Positions 1 to 10,407 of a DNA stretch of 64,000 bases are shown piece by piece. The number at the start of each line of letters is the position of its first letter. Position 1 is the stretch's first letter. Position numbers and translations under genes: made by a program. Under the pieces are notes generated by a model that had not been told where the DNA came from, did not search any database, and saw only the letters and a list, made by a program, of their open reading frames with translations. This stretch comes from Mactra quadrangularis (taxonomy: Eukaryota; Mollusca; Bivalvia; Venerida; Mactridae): contig CM046299.1 in assembly GCA_025267735.1 (NCBI GenBank), positions 36,284,887 through 36,348,886 on the forward strand. Direction: 5' to 3'.

Positions 1-23
1 TCGTTCGGGGTGAGCTCGTTACA
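1..23 (+). repeat. 3' tip of the 5' LTR
   Basis: These 23 bases are identical to the end of the 3' LTR at 5889-5911. After them the two copies diverge (primer binding region here, flanking DNA there), which fixes the LTR end at a terminal CA. Confidence 0.85.
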
Positions 24-28
24 TTTTA

Positions 29-46
29 TGGTGGCAGCGGTGGGAT
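29..46 (+). other. Primer binding site for tRNA-Leu
   Basis: The 18 bases TGGTGGCAGCGGTGGGAT start five bases after the LTR end. Their reverse complement matches the 3' end of animal tRNA-Leu of the AAG/TAG type, including the terminal CCA. This is the expected place and length for the minus-strand primer of an LTR element. The tRNA identity is from memory of tRNA-Leu sequences. Confidence 0.8.
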
Positions 47-208
47 CTGTTATTTCCATAAACAGGTCCAGTGATCTGAACCTCGTCTCTTTAACAGAAT
101 AGAGTTGAATTAAAGTTCAACTATTAATAGATTCGACCCGATCTATAAATATATTTCGTAATAGGTTGCAGTTTTATAACAGTAATAGCTCGTCCGAGTT
201 AAATAAAG

Positions 209-1687
209 ATGAACAGTCCTGTACCCGTTGACAGTACAGGTGAGGTTACGTTCCGTATCCCACAGGGACTAGAGACACGGAGTATATGTACAGAGAATAT
301 TGAGTTAATATCGAGCAGTGGTTCTATTGACTCAGAGGTTAATACATCAAACAGCAGGGGAGAGTCAGTCCTCCAGGATAAAGTGAACAGTTTAGCAATT
401 CTATTGCAAAATGTAGTTCAAGAGTTAAGTTCTATTAAAGCAACCTGTAACAACAAACAAACAGTTTCAAGTCATAACAGTCCAGTTGATAGTCAGGATC
501 AAAGTATAAATCCTGCAGTAACACAAGGTTACTGCCAGTCCCAAGATGAAAGGTATCACAGTGAAGCCATGAGACACAGGCCTAATAGTAGTCACCAGGG
601 TTACAATAACAATCCCAGTGATCAACCAGAGTACCACAGGGGTCCGAGGCAAAGAAAAGTTACCTTTAGTTCAAATTGTCAAAGCAGTGATTTAAGTAAT
701 AATTATGTGTCAGATGATCATTTCATGACTGATGACGTACCTTGGCCACCCATCTATGAGTTTCATAACCCATATGATCCACAGCCTCCCAGGTTTGCTC
801 GTAAACAGGGCACAATCTCAAGTGTCAAGATGTCCCCTTTCAGTGGTGCTGGTGATTGGCAAACATGGATTGCCCGTTTTGAGGCTATTGCAAGACGAAA
901 CTGTTGGTCTGAAGACGACATGCTAGACCAGTTGTTGCCAAGACTTGAAGGTGTGGCGGCTCAGTTTGTGTTTACACAACTTAGTCCTATGGTGCTAGAC
1001 AGTTATACAGAGTTGAAAACCGAGATGAATAGTAGATTTATGACCATAGAAACCCCTAGATTTTATGCTTCTAAATTTAGTCGCAGATCACAGAAACCTG
1101 ATGAAACTCTTGAAGAATACGCTGCAGAGTTAAAAATGCTATATGATAAAGCGCATGGTTACCGAAGTAAAAGAGCAAGGGACAAAGATCTGGTGCGCCG
1201 ATTTCTAGATGGTATCGCTGATGATGATGTAAGATTCGAGATAGAGTTTAACAAAGAGCCCAGTAACATAGACCAAGCAGTCTATTATGCAGTCAACTAC
1301 ATGCAGATAAAGACGTTGGCAAGTGAAAGGAGAGGTAGATTCCAAGCGCGTAGAGCAGTAGAAGTAACTGTTGGGGACATGAGCCTATCCAAAGATGAAT
1401 ACTTAGGTTTAAATGAAGAGAAATCAGTGAGAGATAAAAGTGACAGGGAGCTTTTAATAGAGTTGATTCAAAGAATGAATGTTTTAGAAGGGCAAAAGCA
1501 AGGACCTAAGAGGCGTATTAACAAAAGCGAAGTTAAGTGTTACAATTGTCACCGTTTGGGTCATTATGCCAGAGAATGCCCAAACCAAAGTTTTATTGAA
1601 GAAAGCAGTCATAGTACAAGTGTAACAGAGAATCCTTTAAACAGGAAGGGACCTACTCTCGAGGCCAGAGAGAGGTCCCAGCAGTAG
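209..1687 (+). CDS. gag: Gag polyprotein of the LTR retrotransposon
   Basis: The frame encodes 492 aa. Residues 1-190 are polar and low in complexity, rich in Ser, Asn and Gln. Residues about 205-370 form the retrotransposon Gag (capsid-like) core, with the typical 'WxxWxxRFE' start, a helical 'LEEYAAELKMLYDKA' stretch and 'RFLDGI'. Residues about 445-458 form one CCHC zinc knuckle (CYNC-HRLGH-YAREC), the nucleic-acid-binding part of the nucleocapsid. By family knowledge the product would build the virus-like particle and package the element RNA. The ATG at 209 is the first in the frame and lies about 160 bases after the primer site. The last 88 bases overlap the protease frame and contain the frameshift signal at 1636-1679. 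There are no stops or frameshifts. Confidence 0.92.
   Translation: MNSPVPVDSTGEVTFRIPQGLETRSICTENIELISSSGSIDSEVNTSNSRGESVLQDKVNSLAILLQNVVQELSSIKATCNNKQTVSSHNSPVDSQDQSINPAVTQGYCQSQDERYHSEAMRHRPNSSHQGYNNNPSDQPEYHRGPRQRKVTFSSNCQSSDLSNNYVSDDHFMTDDVPWPPIYEFHNPYDPQPPRFARKQGTISSVKMSPFSGAGDWQTWIARFEAIARRNCWSEDDMLDQLLPRLEGVAAQFVFTQLSPMVLDSYTELKTEMNSRFMTIETPRFYASKFSRRSQKPDETLEEYAAELKMLYDKAHGYRSKRARDKDLVRRFLDGIADDDVRFEIEFNKEPSNIDQAVYYAVNYMQIKTLASERRGRFQARRAVEVTVGDMSLSKDEYLGLNEEKSVRDKSDRELLIELIQRMNVLEGQKQGPKRRINKSEVKCYNCHRLGHYARECPNQSFIEESSHSTSVTENPLNRKGPTLEARERSQQ
1636..1679 (+). promoter_or_regulatory. Programmed -1 ribosomal frameshift signal (gag/pro)
   Basis: The heptamer TTTAAAC at 1636-1642 sits in gag phase as T TTA AAC, the strongest class of X XXY YYZ slippery site. 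A 5-base spacer (1643-1647) is followed by a stem-loop: GGGACCT (1648-1654) pairs with AGGTCCC (1673-1679), then after a bulged A (1655) CTCTC (1656-1660) pairs with GAGAG (1668-1672), around a 7-base loop. The site lies inside the overlap of the two frames (1600-1687) and shifts into the protease frame. Confidence 0.88.
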
Positions 1688-2667
1688 ATGTTTATAGCGA
1701 GGGCCAGTCATGTAAAGCTACAGAGTTAAAGCCAGCTGTAGAGTCAGGTCGAGCAAAGCAGGTAAACACTGGAAGAAAGGAGGGTCTGACTGATGGGGTT
1801 TATTTGAGGGGTACAGTGAATGGAGAGCCCGTAGTATATACAGTAGATACAGGGGCGTCGTGTACACTTATCTCCTCTAGAGTGTATGATAAGATCCCAG
1901 AGACCAATCGACCAGTGCTAGATCATTCCGTGCGAGTCGTGGGTGCCGGGGGCATGCCTATTAAAGGTGTCGGTAAAGCAGAGTTTGAGTTAACTCTAGG
2001 CTCATTAACGTTATGTCAGAATGTCTTAGTTGCAGAGATCGAGGATGATGCTTTGCTAGGATACGATGTTCTTAGGGGTAGTAACGGGGAGCATGCCGAC
2101 ATGTTATTGTCTCAAAACAAGATTATTTTAGGCGGAGTGGATATACCCGTTTTTCAAGTTGGTTCTTCTAAGAGAGCTAGGAGAGTCGTTGTAGCAGACA
2201 ATGTGACTCTACCGGTCCAAGTAGAAGCAGTAGTTAGTGTTCGTGTTGAGAAGTTTGAGGGCAATAGAGAATGTTTAAGAGAACGTATCTTTTGTGAAGA
2301 TATTCAACCTATTAATATGGCTGAATCAGAGTTGCCAGTAGAAATCACTACGGAGAGTGATACTCTGAAATCAGATGAATCCATTCAAGTTATCGATGAT
2401 GCTGTACCGATCATCAAGGCTGGGTGTAGCTCGTTGGCTAAAGTTCCAGTTGCCAAGTGTAATGCCAAAGAACCCCAGCAACAGGGACAGATGTCAGTCA
2501 AGTACAACTCTAATGGATTACCAAGCCAGAAATCACTAGTGTCATGTCAGGCGAATGACACATGTAGTATAGTTATAAAGCAACCCAAAGATCCAGACAT
2601 AAAGGGGTTGAAGTTGTATAAAGATTCGCGGTCGATGAAGTCGATGTCCAAGATGTTAAAGTGTTAG
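1642..2667 (+). CDS. pro: Retropepsin-type protease, expressed as Gag-Pro by -1 frameshift
   Basis: This frame lies one base behind gag and is open from 1600, so it overlaps the gag end; no ATG is needed. Coordinates start at the codon first read after slippage at 1636-1642. The protease domain has the aspartyl signature 'VDTGASCTLIS' (near 1840-1870) and the later 'LLGYDVLRG' flap-side motif (near 2054-2078), so it would work as a homodimer that cuts Gag. A basic stretch and a 'VVVADNVTLPVQVEAVV' segment follow, which in complete elements links protease to reverse transcriptase. After it the protein runs into an acidic, Ser/Lys-rich tail of about 130 aa and stops at 2667. Reverse transcriptase is missing. 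Confidence 0.85.
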   Translation, partial: QEGTYSRGQREVPAVDVYSEGQSCKATELKPAVESGRAKQVNTGRKEGLTDGVYLRGTVNGEPVVYTVDTGASCTLISSRVYDKIPETNRPVLDHSVRVVGAGGMPIKGVGKAEFELTLGSLTLCQNVLVAEIEDDALLGYDVLRGSNGEHADMLLSQNKIILGGVDIPVFQVGSSKRARRVVVADNVTLPVQVEAVVSVRVEKFEGNRECLRERIFCEDIQPINMAESELPVEITTESDTLKSDESIQVIDDAVPIIKAGCSSLAKVPVAKCNAKEPQQQGQMSVKYNSNGLPSQKSLVSCQANDTCSIVIKQPKDPDIKGLKLYKDSRSMKSMSKMLKC

Positions 2668-5250
2668 TGGCGTGAGGTGTTTGAAATTTTGATTCGTGTT
2701 AATTAGTGTAGACGAGTGAAATATAAAGAAATTTATGAATTTATTTTTTATCTAAGTTGTGTGTTTAATTAAGGTGTTAGTGAGTGTATCAGTTGAATGT
2801 TCAAATTTGAATTTTGAATTGTGATTTTGTGATAATATTTGATTAGTAATTGTAATATTTTAAGTGAAATTGAATAAAATTTATTGTTAAGTGTATAAAT
2901 TCTGAGAATAACCTATGGTGTGTGTTGAACAACGAATCGCCGGTGTTGTGTTTTCTGGATGCAGTCACGTTATTGTCAGTACAGATAACTAGTGGTTAGC
3001 AGAGTGAAGCAGTCTAGGTAAGAGCATGGATAGTAAAGATAGATATTCGACACAGACAAAGATCTATGATGGGTAACAGAGTTGCAGTCTGATGTTCTGA
3101 TGATACCGAAGGGCAGGTGATACAAGGGTGAAAGAACCAGGTTACTGATGTTGTCTAAAGAGATTGCGCTGTCACGCTCCCTCAATGCACTTATACTATG
3201 GTTATTTTCACAAGTATCTAACGATTATCAATAAAACAGAGTTAACCATAGGACACATGGTAGCAGGTCGACACAAAATATAACTTGCTCCTATCTCAAC
3301 TAATGTGGGCCTTCATGTTACCAGTAAAACAGGGATTCTGGAAAGTCCACTGAGTGCAATCGAAGCCAGGGGAGAGAATGAAGATTCTTACAAGTTCAAC
3401 TTTACCGAGTTACAGTTCCGTTAGTATTTACTGTATTTCTGATAGAAGGGCCGAAATAACAAACCAGTCGGTACCAACACCAAATTCACCTTCACATCTT
3501 CTCGCTTGTTGTACGTTATAATACAACTTGTCCATGTTTTGTTAGGCGTTTGGATAAAACATTACATGGGTACAACGCCTGCCATGATGTCAATGGTAGG
3601 TCCATATAGTGTTAATTCATAATGCCGTATGGATACCATATTAATACCATGATCTTTTCTTCATCTACAAGAATTATTCTACAAAACTGACAATATTTTA
3701 ACTTTAAGTAAATTTCATATACAGTGATCTCTTCATGAGTAACTTTAAGTAAATTTTATATACAGTGATCTCTTCATGAGTAACTTTAAGTAAGTTTTAT
3801 ATATATATACAGTGATCTTTCCATGAGTAACTTTAAGTACATTTTACGGATCCAGTGATCTCTTTGTGAGTAACGATAAATAGAATTTGTGAATCCAGTG
3901 ATCTCTTTGTGAGTAACTTTGAACGTTGTGTAAATTTTGCATTGTTGCAAATGTATGGTATTTTATGTTGTGAACTCATATGTGTGGTTTTACTTTAGTC
4001 ATGTTAACTAGACTTTGGTGTCGTGTGGTTATAAAGTAAATGCTATGACTTTTAGTATAGTATGTGCTATGAAATAATTTTAAAGAACTGTGTGATAATA
4101 CGTATGGTTGTTATGTAAGCATTTGAATGTACCGGCTAATCCTTTTTGGTAAAGCTTTAAAGGGATAGTCTTACTGTTTTTATGTATGACTTTAAAGATG
4201 CAGTCTTACTGCTTTGTGTGTAACTTTAAAGGTGCAGTCTTGCTGTTTTGTGTATAACTTTAAAGGTGCAGTCTAACGATTTTGTGTATTATTTTAAAGG
4301 AACTATTTGTCCATGTTATCTATGATTTTAATGTATTGTGTAGCTATTTAATGTAAGGATTTTGGTGTTAAATTAGCAAAGGAACCTGATCATTTATATT
4401 GAAATGTGAACTTGATGTTATAGTGTTACTTGTTGTTGAATTGTAAGTTAATGCGTTATACGTTCATAATAGTGAACGACTTTAGTTATTCCTATGTACA
4501 TGTATATATGTTTCATTTTTTGTAAATTTTTGCGTAGGTCAGTTATTATGTGTTTATTAGGATAAGGCTGCAGGAGCTTAGCCTTTTGAAGGCCGGGGTA
4601 ATGAAACGGGCCGGGGTTTAATACACATAATAACAGTTTGAAACCAAAAGTTACCTTGTAATACATGTTTAAATTTGCTCCGTTCCATGTTTCCTGTTTT
4701 GAGAGCATGATGCATGTCTCTAGCCATAAAGCACATAATGACTAGTGTTCTGGGCAACACACAGAACACATTAGCGCATATATGTAGGCTATGAACTAGG
4801 ATTCTGAGCTCAAATCAATGTTTGTTTATCCATTATGTTTCGTAACCAGTTTTCGCGACGTTCGCATATTTGGACCCTCTATATTCCAGTTAATTTGTAT
4901 CCTTCGATGTTAAATCCTAATCCTAGATGTGAATTAGTTATTTCCTTACACTTTTGCTGAATGTTAATGTTTAAATCCAGTTATAACGCGAGTTTTTATC
5001 CATTTTGTTATGAGCACATTTTGTCTTATGTCAGCGTTCCTGTCATGTTTACAGTGAACTCTGGGAATTTATTCCTACGCCGCACAGTCTTAAACTTACA
5101 GCACTATGTTTTCTGCTAAAAGGTCATTTAATGGCCAAATCAAGGTATTATAGTCATAGATTTATCTGTATTTTTGTTGTTTAATAGTAATTCTAAGTTA
5201 TTTTAGTCATTGGTATATACAAATCGTTGTCTGCTTAGAAATTTCACGGT
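2668..5250. other. Non-coding part of the LTR element, with two small tandem repeats
   Basis: No credible coding frame occurs here, although pol would be expected. A purine run at 3368-3384 (AGGGGAGAGAATGAAGA) could be the polypurine tract that marks the start of a long 3' LTR, but no clear TG terminus follows it. From about 3708 to 3925 a unit of about 50 bases ('ACTTTAAGTAAATTTTATA...CAGTGATCTC') is repeated four to five times. From about 4150 to 4300 a unit of about 42 bases ('TAACTTTAAAGGTGCAGTCT') is repeated three to four times. Confidence 0.5.
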
Positions 5251-5258
5251 TGGATAAG

Positions 5259-5420
5259 CCGCCCAAAAAATGGGGTGCTTTTTGGGCGGAATCGACCAAA
5301 AAGCACCCATTTATTGGGTGTTTTTTGGTCGAGTTAGCCAATGGGCGGAAACAACCAAAAAGCACCCAATTTTGGGCGGAATCAACCAAAAAGCACCCAC
5401 TTTTGGTTGATGGGCGGAAA
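5259..5420. repeat. Hairpin-rich cluster of CCAAAAAGCACCCA repeats in the LTR
   Basis: ACCAAAAAGCACCCA, or its complement, occurs about five times in 160 bases, alternating in orientation with GGGCGGAA blocks. Neighbouring copies can pair into long hairpins, for example GGGTGCTTTTTGG at 5274 with CCAAAAAGCACCCA at 5296. The cluster ends just before a TATAAAA, so it lies where LTR promoter elements would be. Confidence 0.65.
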
Positions 5421-5911
5421 TTTACTATAAAAACCCCCGGAAAATTGTTCGTTAAGCTCATTTGATCACGGTTACCAGAGGGTCAGGTTATTGTTCAAGT
5501 CAACGATTTTTATTTGTAAGATGCTTTTCTGAGCTTCAAGCGTTCTTATAAATTTCACCTTCATAGTATACATGTAGTATTGATTAGTTGTGTATATATA
5601 GAATACGTTTAACGTAAAATAAAACGTTAGAGTCGAAACTTTACCAACGACTTGTGTTTGTGTTCACCCTTGTGTACCTGGTACGCAGACAGTTTGGATG
5701 AGAGCATCGAGTGAACTTCATTCGTTCACGCTACCAATTGAACCACAGATGTAAGAGATCCACTCGACAGGCCTCTCAACCCCGATACCAACCAGTTCAC
5801 CTCGGAGAAACCTCCATTGATGTAGATCGACTCCGGCTGTATAGATCTAAACGATACATCGTACGTAGATCTATACACGCGTCCACAGTCGTTCGGGGTG
5901 AGCTCGTTACA
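5412..5911 (+). repeat. Right part of the 3' LTR with TATA box and poly(A) signal
   Basis: The end at 5911 is fixed by the copy at 1-23; the left end is unknown and may lie well upstream. TATAAAAA at 5426-5433 is a plausible core promoter, and AATAAA at 5618-5623 lies where the poly(A) signal of the R region would be. The small frame near 5711-6007 crosses the LTR end and is not considered coding. Confidence 0.6.
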
Positions 5912-7319
5912 GTATGTCCTATGTTTGCATATATCTCTAGTCTCTCGTTCTTAGCACAAACTCTCGCTGGTGTTAGAACAATTTCAATCGTCTACCTAAT
6001 TCTCTAATTGAATTACCCTCATACAGTATAACCCTAATCATTCTACCCATTTCCCCATAGTACAATGTGTGGTGAATTCACCACCAACTTCACATTTTCT
6101 GACCAGCATTGCCTTACTAATAGGACTTTGTTTAAAAAATGAAATTTCTCATGCCAGTTAATAGATAAATGATAATGACAAAGGCATTCCGAATCCTGGT
6201 GCTAGGGGAATGAAGACATTAAACCCCAACAGACCACACCCTCTTAGATGGTGAGGAAGTGATAAATGGAATGGGAAATGCTTCAAATGCATGCATGAAA
6301 CATGACAGAGGATAAATCTAACGAGCTAGGCATATGAAACGTAAGGACCAGAATCTTAAAGCAGCTCATAGATAATAGCGAATCAAAAATAAACTTAAAT
6401 AAACTTAAGTAATAATACATGCTCAAGGAATAACAAACACACGGGTAAGTAATCTAGTGTGTCGATTGAAATTGCCATTACTAAGTCATTAACTTGTACT
6501 GAATAATCCAAAGAAACTAGCGTATGTATATGCAGCGTACGGTTAACTAATGCAAAGGTAAATAAACAAATGCTATGCATAGAAAATAATAAATAAAACG
6601 AAACTTATCATAATAATAGAGATACCGTCAACACGAATATTTACCTTCAAATAGGGCGGGAATGATTCAGAGGCAGACATATATCAGTTTGTATTACTTA
6701 AAACTTGCAATAATTATGTTTAAAACACCAACAGCTGAAAAAGAAAGAACCCACTAAAGTTTTATTATGAATTTGAAGTTTTTTTCTGTCAAAAGACTTA
6801 ACCCTAAACATAATGCGATAAAGCCCAATGTTTGGACGAGCATTGACAAGCAAAAACTACTTTCGTACTTGCGGTTTAGATTTACTTTGTAATGAAATAA
6901 ATAACATAAGCATATTAAAGCGAAATTTTCATATATTAAAAGTTCTTATATTTTTATTAGAGGTGTTTGAAAACTGTTCATCAAATAAGTGAAGCCATTG
7001 CTAGAAACCAAGGGTTCACACAAATACTAATACTCAATAACGTAGTTTACATCACCATTACCTTGAAATAACAAATGCTCATCGCGAATCTCTGACAGTC
7101 TTTACATGCAAAAGTGATCACAGACTTTAACAAGAGCTGTCCGTAAGACAACCAATGCTCGACTATTCGAATAATGCTAGAAGAAAGCAATGTGATAGGC
7201 AGTGCATAATATCATGTAAACTTGGTTGATATAAGCAAACAATTGCATAAGTATGGTAAGAATCTGTCACCTGTGAAAGCTTTGCAGAACGAAGTTGCAT
7301 TCAAAACTTAAAACATATA
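5912..7319. other. Intergenic, no feature seen
   Basis: AT-rich DNA following the LTR element. I see no coding frame, splice-bounded exon or clear repeat, apart from a small 'ATAAACTTAAATAAACTTAAG' type repeat near 6390. Confidence 0.4.
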
Positions 7320-8290
7320 AGTCCAAAAAGTATTGCATGTAAGTCCCTAAGTCCACAAAGGGGCATAATTCTTTCAAAAAAGTACATAGAGTTATGGGAC
7401 CTAGTGATAGAAGCTCATATGTTCATAGTTAGTATTTGTGTGAAGTTTCAACCCGATATCTGAGTTACTTTTGGAGAAAGCAACTTACATTGGAAAGTTA
7501 AACCAACATTTTGTAAGTCGATAAAGGAGGATAATTTTGTAATAAAGCTTCATATAGTTATGGCACTTGTTGATACAAGCTCGGATATTTAGCCTAAATG
7601 TTTGTGAGAAGTTTCAAAGTGATATGTTAGTTAGTTTTGGAGATAAGAACTTACTTGAAGAACTTTAACCAAGATTTTCTAAGTTCAAAAAGGGGCATAA
7701 TTCTGTTGAAAACACTACATAGAGTTATGGGACCTAGTGATACGACCTCATATTTTTATACTAAGAATCTGTGTGAGGTTTCAACTTGATATATGAGTTA
7801 GTTTTGGAGATAGCAACTGTCATGCAGAAGTGTAACAAAGACTTTCCAAGTCCAAAAAGGGGCATAATTTTGCCAGAAAGCTTTATAGAGTTATGGCACT
7901 TGTTGATACAAGCTCTCGTTATCATCGTTAATATTTGTAAGAATTTTGAAACTGATATCTGAATTAGTTTTGGAGATAAGGGCTTGCATGCATACTTTAA
8001 AGTGATAGCTGACAATGTGTAAATGTGTAAAATTTCTAAGTGGAAAAGGGGCATAACTCTGAAATTACTATTGACAGAGTTATGTAACTTGTCAGGGATA
8101 TGCCCTGTGTCACAGTAAGTAAGTATGTGAGGTTTGAAGCAAATATCTTTGACGGTATACAAGATAATAGCCTTTTAAAAAAAACTTTAACCGACGCAGA
8201 CGCAGACGCCGACACCGACGCCGACGCCGGGGTGAGTAGGATAGCTCTTACTATTCTTCGAATAGCCGAGCTAAAATACTATTTATGAAC
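7320..8290 (+). repeat. Dispersed bivalve-type repeat: five degenerate 165-190-bp units ending in GACGCC run
   Basis: The core 'AAAAGGGGCATAATTCTG' followed by 'AGAGTTATGG(G/C)ACTTG' recurs near 7355, 7520, 7690, 7857 and 8045. The last unit passes into a CGACGCAGACGCC-type microsatellite (about 8193-8230) and then 'GGGGTGAGTAGGATAGCTC...GAGCTAAAA', a terminus I recognise as common in bivalve repeats. Small frames across it, on both strands, are chance frames. The mechanism of spread is unknown to me. Confidence 0.7.
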
Positions 8291-8834
8291 AAAAACATGT
8301 TTTGAATGTATAAAACGAACTAAAGCCACTAATTCACAGGATTGGTTAATTTTGGATAAATTAAAATTACTTGTCGTTGTCTGTCACTGTGTCTCAGTAT
8401 TTTAAGGCTTACTTGACTATCAATTTAGAGAAATATAGAATAAAAATATTCAAAACAGCACCAGAGACATAGATAACATCTAGTTCCTTGACAGCATTTA
8501 TATAATCTTTACCGTAAATATTTTATAGTTGTATGTCAATTTGCATTAAATTTGTCATTATCAGAACACTGCTTTATTGCACCTAAAACGTTTATTTACA
8601 ATTTTAGAGTTATAAAATTTTGATATTCAAGGACTATGTTATTTACGAATGTCCTTCGTGGCTTTAAAATAGGTGTGGTTGCAATAATTGAAATTTTTAA
8701 ATAATTTTCATAAATTTCAGTTTTCATTTTAATCCTAATGAAATAAATAAGTAAGTTCAATAGAAAAATATATAAAAAGTGGTTTATTTAAGGAATGAAT
8801 GTATAGAAACTGACTTTCATCGAAAAATAAACGT
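8291..8834. other. Intergenic, no feature seen
   Basis: Very AT-rich sequence with no coding frame or recognisable repeat. Confidence 0.35.
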
Positions 8835-8905
8835 CACTTTTGGTGATAGCTAATTTGCATAAAGGCCGAAGGCCTTTATGCTGAAATTAGCTATCAACAA
8901 AAGTA
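8835..8905. repeat. 71-bp near-perfect palindrome
   Basis: The arms 8835-8867 and 8871-8905 are reverse complements apart from a few differences, around a GAA centre (AAAGGCC-GAA-GGCCTTT, with TGATAGCTAATTT further out). It resembles a minimal fold-back element and sits directly beside repeat copy A. Confidence 0.7.
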
Positions 8906-8911
8906 AATAGT

Positions 8912-9336
8912 GGCACTTATAGTGTCTTAAACTAATGCCAGTTATTAGAATCTATGAAATTCTTCTGCAATGTCTTTAACACACCCTTTGAAATGTTTAA
9001 ATTGTTTCAATAAGTTGTATAAGAAATATATAACAGAGCAGGAAATTTTGTTTCCTACATCTTTTGTCCTTATTGTATTATAATTTAATAGCTACAAATC
9101 ATTCTAACCCCTAAGAAACTAAGTAGGTGTCAAGTTTGTTGCAAAACGTGCACACTTCCCAGTACACCTCCATGCATACAGTATACTACAGTGGATGCTT
9201 TACCTATTATTTGGCAGTAGGCAAATCAGAGGAAGCTCTATATGGCAATGGGTTAATGCTTAATACGTAATTCACAATTGGCATGCTGGCACTATCAGTC
9301 TATCAGCATAGTGTCGCAAAGGAACTTTCGATTTAA
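8912..9336 (+). repeat. Dispersed repeat, copy A (copy B at 45364-45761)
   Basis: About 400 bases align with 45364-45761. Shared blocks include 'ACACACCCT(T/C)TGAAATGTTTAAATTG', 'ACTTCCCAGTACACCTCCAT' and 'CTATCAGCATAGTGTCGCAA'. No coding capacity is seen. At the end, copy A has an intact TTAA (9333-9336) exactly where copy B is interrupted by the TTAA fold-back element. Confidence 0.75.
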
Positions 9337-9675
9337 AGTAAGATTTGAAATAATGCTCATTTTACTGGACACAAGTTGAGTCTTGAATGTTGCTTTGGGA
9401 TAAATAAAGCTTTCACAATGTATAATTGTGTTGAATCTTCATATTGTCATTCAAATACAAGCATGGGTGCTGAAAAAAGCTTATGTTATAAACTCCCAAT
9501 ATATCGCAATACGTATTGCAATACGCTGTTTGATATCGCAATATGTCGCAATACGAAATTTCCGGCGATACCAATCCCTACATATAACACTATGAAATTA
9601 TTAAATTCTAAAAAAAAAGAAACAACAAAAAACCCATAAATATGCACTAAGTTAATTACAAAATAATGGGCGGCC

Positions 9676-10330
9676 GAATGATGGATGTTCTGGTGGGATC
9701 CTTGGATTAGAATCCAACTTTGCATCTTGCAATTATGGATTTTCCAGGGCATCCAGCCAGTTTTCCCCATTGGCTGGGGGTTGCATTTTCACCGTTTATT
9801 TACTCATTACCTTTAAGATCAATACTTTATCTAACTAATCAGGCGCTGACACTGATGGATGTTCTGGCGGGATCCTTGGATTGGAATCGGACTTTGCACT
9901 TTGCAATTATGGATTTTCTAGGGCATCTAGCCAGATTCCTCATTGGCTAGGTGTTGCCTTTCCACTAATAATATAATCATTACCTTTAAGATTAATACCT
10001 TATCTAACCAATCAGGCACAGACGCTGAGGATGTTCCAGAGGGATCCTTGGATTAGAATCCGACTTTGCACCTTGCAATCATGGATTTTTCAAGGCATCT
10101 GGCTGGATTCCCTATTGGTCGGTGGCGGCCTTTTCTCATAATCTAATCATAACTTTTATCACTTTTACTTTATCACTATATAATGCATTGTGGGGGACGC
10201 GCGGGCGATGATGCTGTGGGATGTTCGGGCAGGAGCCTTGGATTAGAATCCAACTTTGCACCTTGCAATCATGGATTTTCGGGGCATTGGCCTGATTCCC
10301 CATCGACCATTTTGCTGCCGTTCTACCAAC
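9676..10330 (+). repeat. Four tandem units of about 175 bp
   Basis: Units start near 9680, 9857, 10028 and 10212. Each carries 'GATGTTC', 'GGGATCCTTGGATTAGAATC', 'ACTTTGCACCTTGCAAT', 'ATGGATTTTC' and 'GGGCAT'. Similarity falls toward the right end. Short frames on both strands follow the repeat and are not genes. The array runs into a TTG microsatellite (10378-10407) and then the SINE/LINE-like tail at 10546-10605, so it may be the body of one non-autonomous element. Confidence 0.75.
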
Positions 10331-10377
10331 AATCCATAATCTCTCATTCACTATTTTTTACAGTTGAAAATTCACTG

Positions 10378-10407
10378 GTTTTGTTGTTGTTGTTGTTGTT
10401 GTTGTTT
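10378..10407 (+). repeat. (TTG)n microsatellite
   Basis: About ten uninterrupted TTG units between the tandem array and the retroposon-like tail. Confidence 0.9.

Larger units (their letters stand above)
1..5911 (+). mobile_element. LTR retrotransposon encoding Gag and protease but no pol
   Basis: The last 23 bases of an LTR (TCGTTCGGGGTGAGCTCGTT + ACA) stand at 1-23 and recur at 5889-5911, so the window enters the element at the end of its 5' LTR and leaves it at the end of the 3' LTR. Between them lie a tRNA-Leu primer site (29-46), gag (209-1687), a protease frame (to 2667) and about 2.7 kb of stop-rich AT-rich sequence before the 3' LTR. The Gag core, CCHC knuckle and DTG protease point to the Ty3/gypsy (Metaviridae) type. 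No reverse transcriptase, RNase H or integrase frame follows the protease on either strand, so the copy cannot move by itself. Both present frames are open, which suggests a young copy or a family that lives without pol. The 5' target duplication is outside the window. Confidence 0.88.

Noticed and set aside
2976..3185. Minus-strand frame inside the LTR element, or a pol remnant here
   Set aside because: No reverse transcriptase, RNase H or integrase motif in any frame of 2668-5250.
3368..3384. Firm assignment of the polypurine tract and the start of the 3' LTR
   Set aside because: The purine run is suggestive but no TG terminus complementary to the LTR end follows, so the LTR start was left open.
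5711..6007. 98-codon frame as a gene
   Set aside because: It crosses the end of the 3' LTR into flanking DNA.
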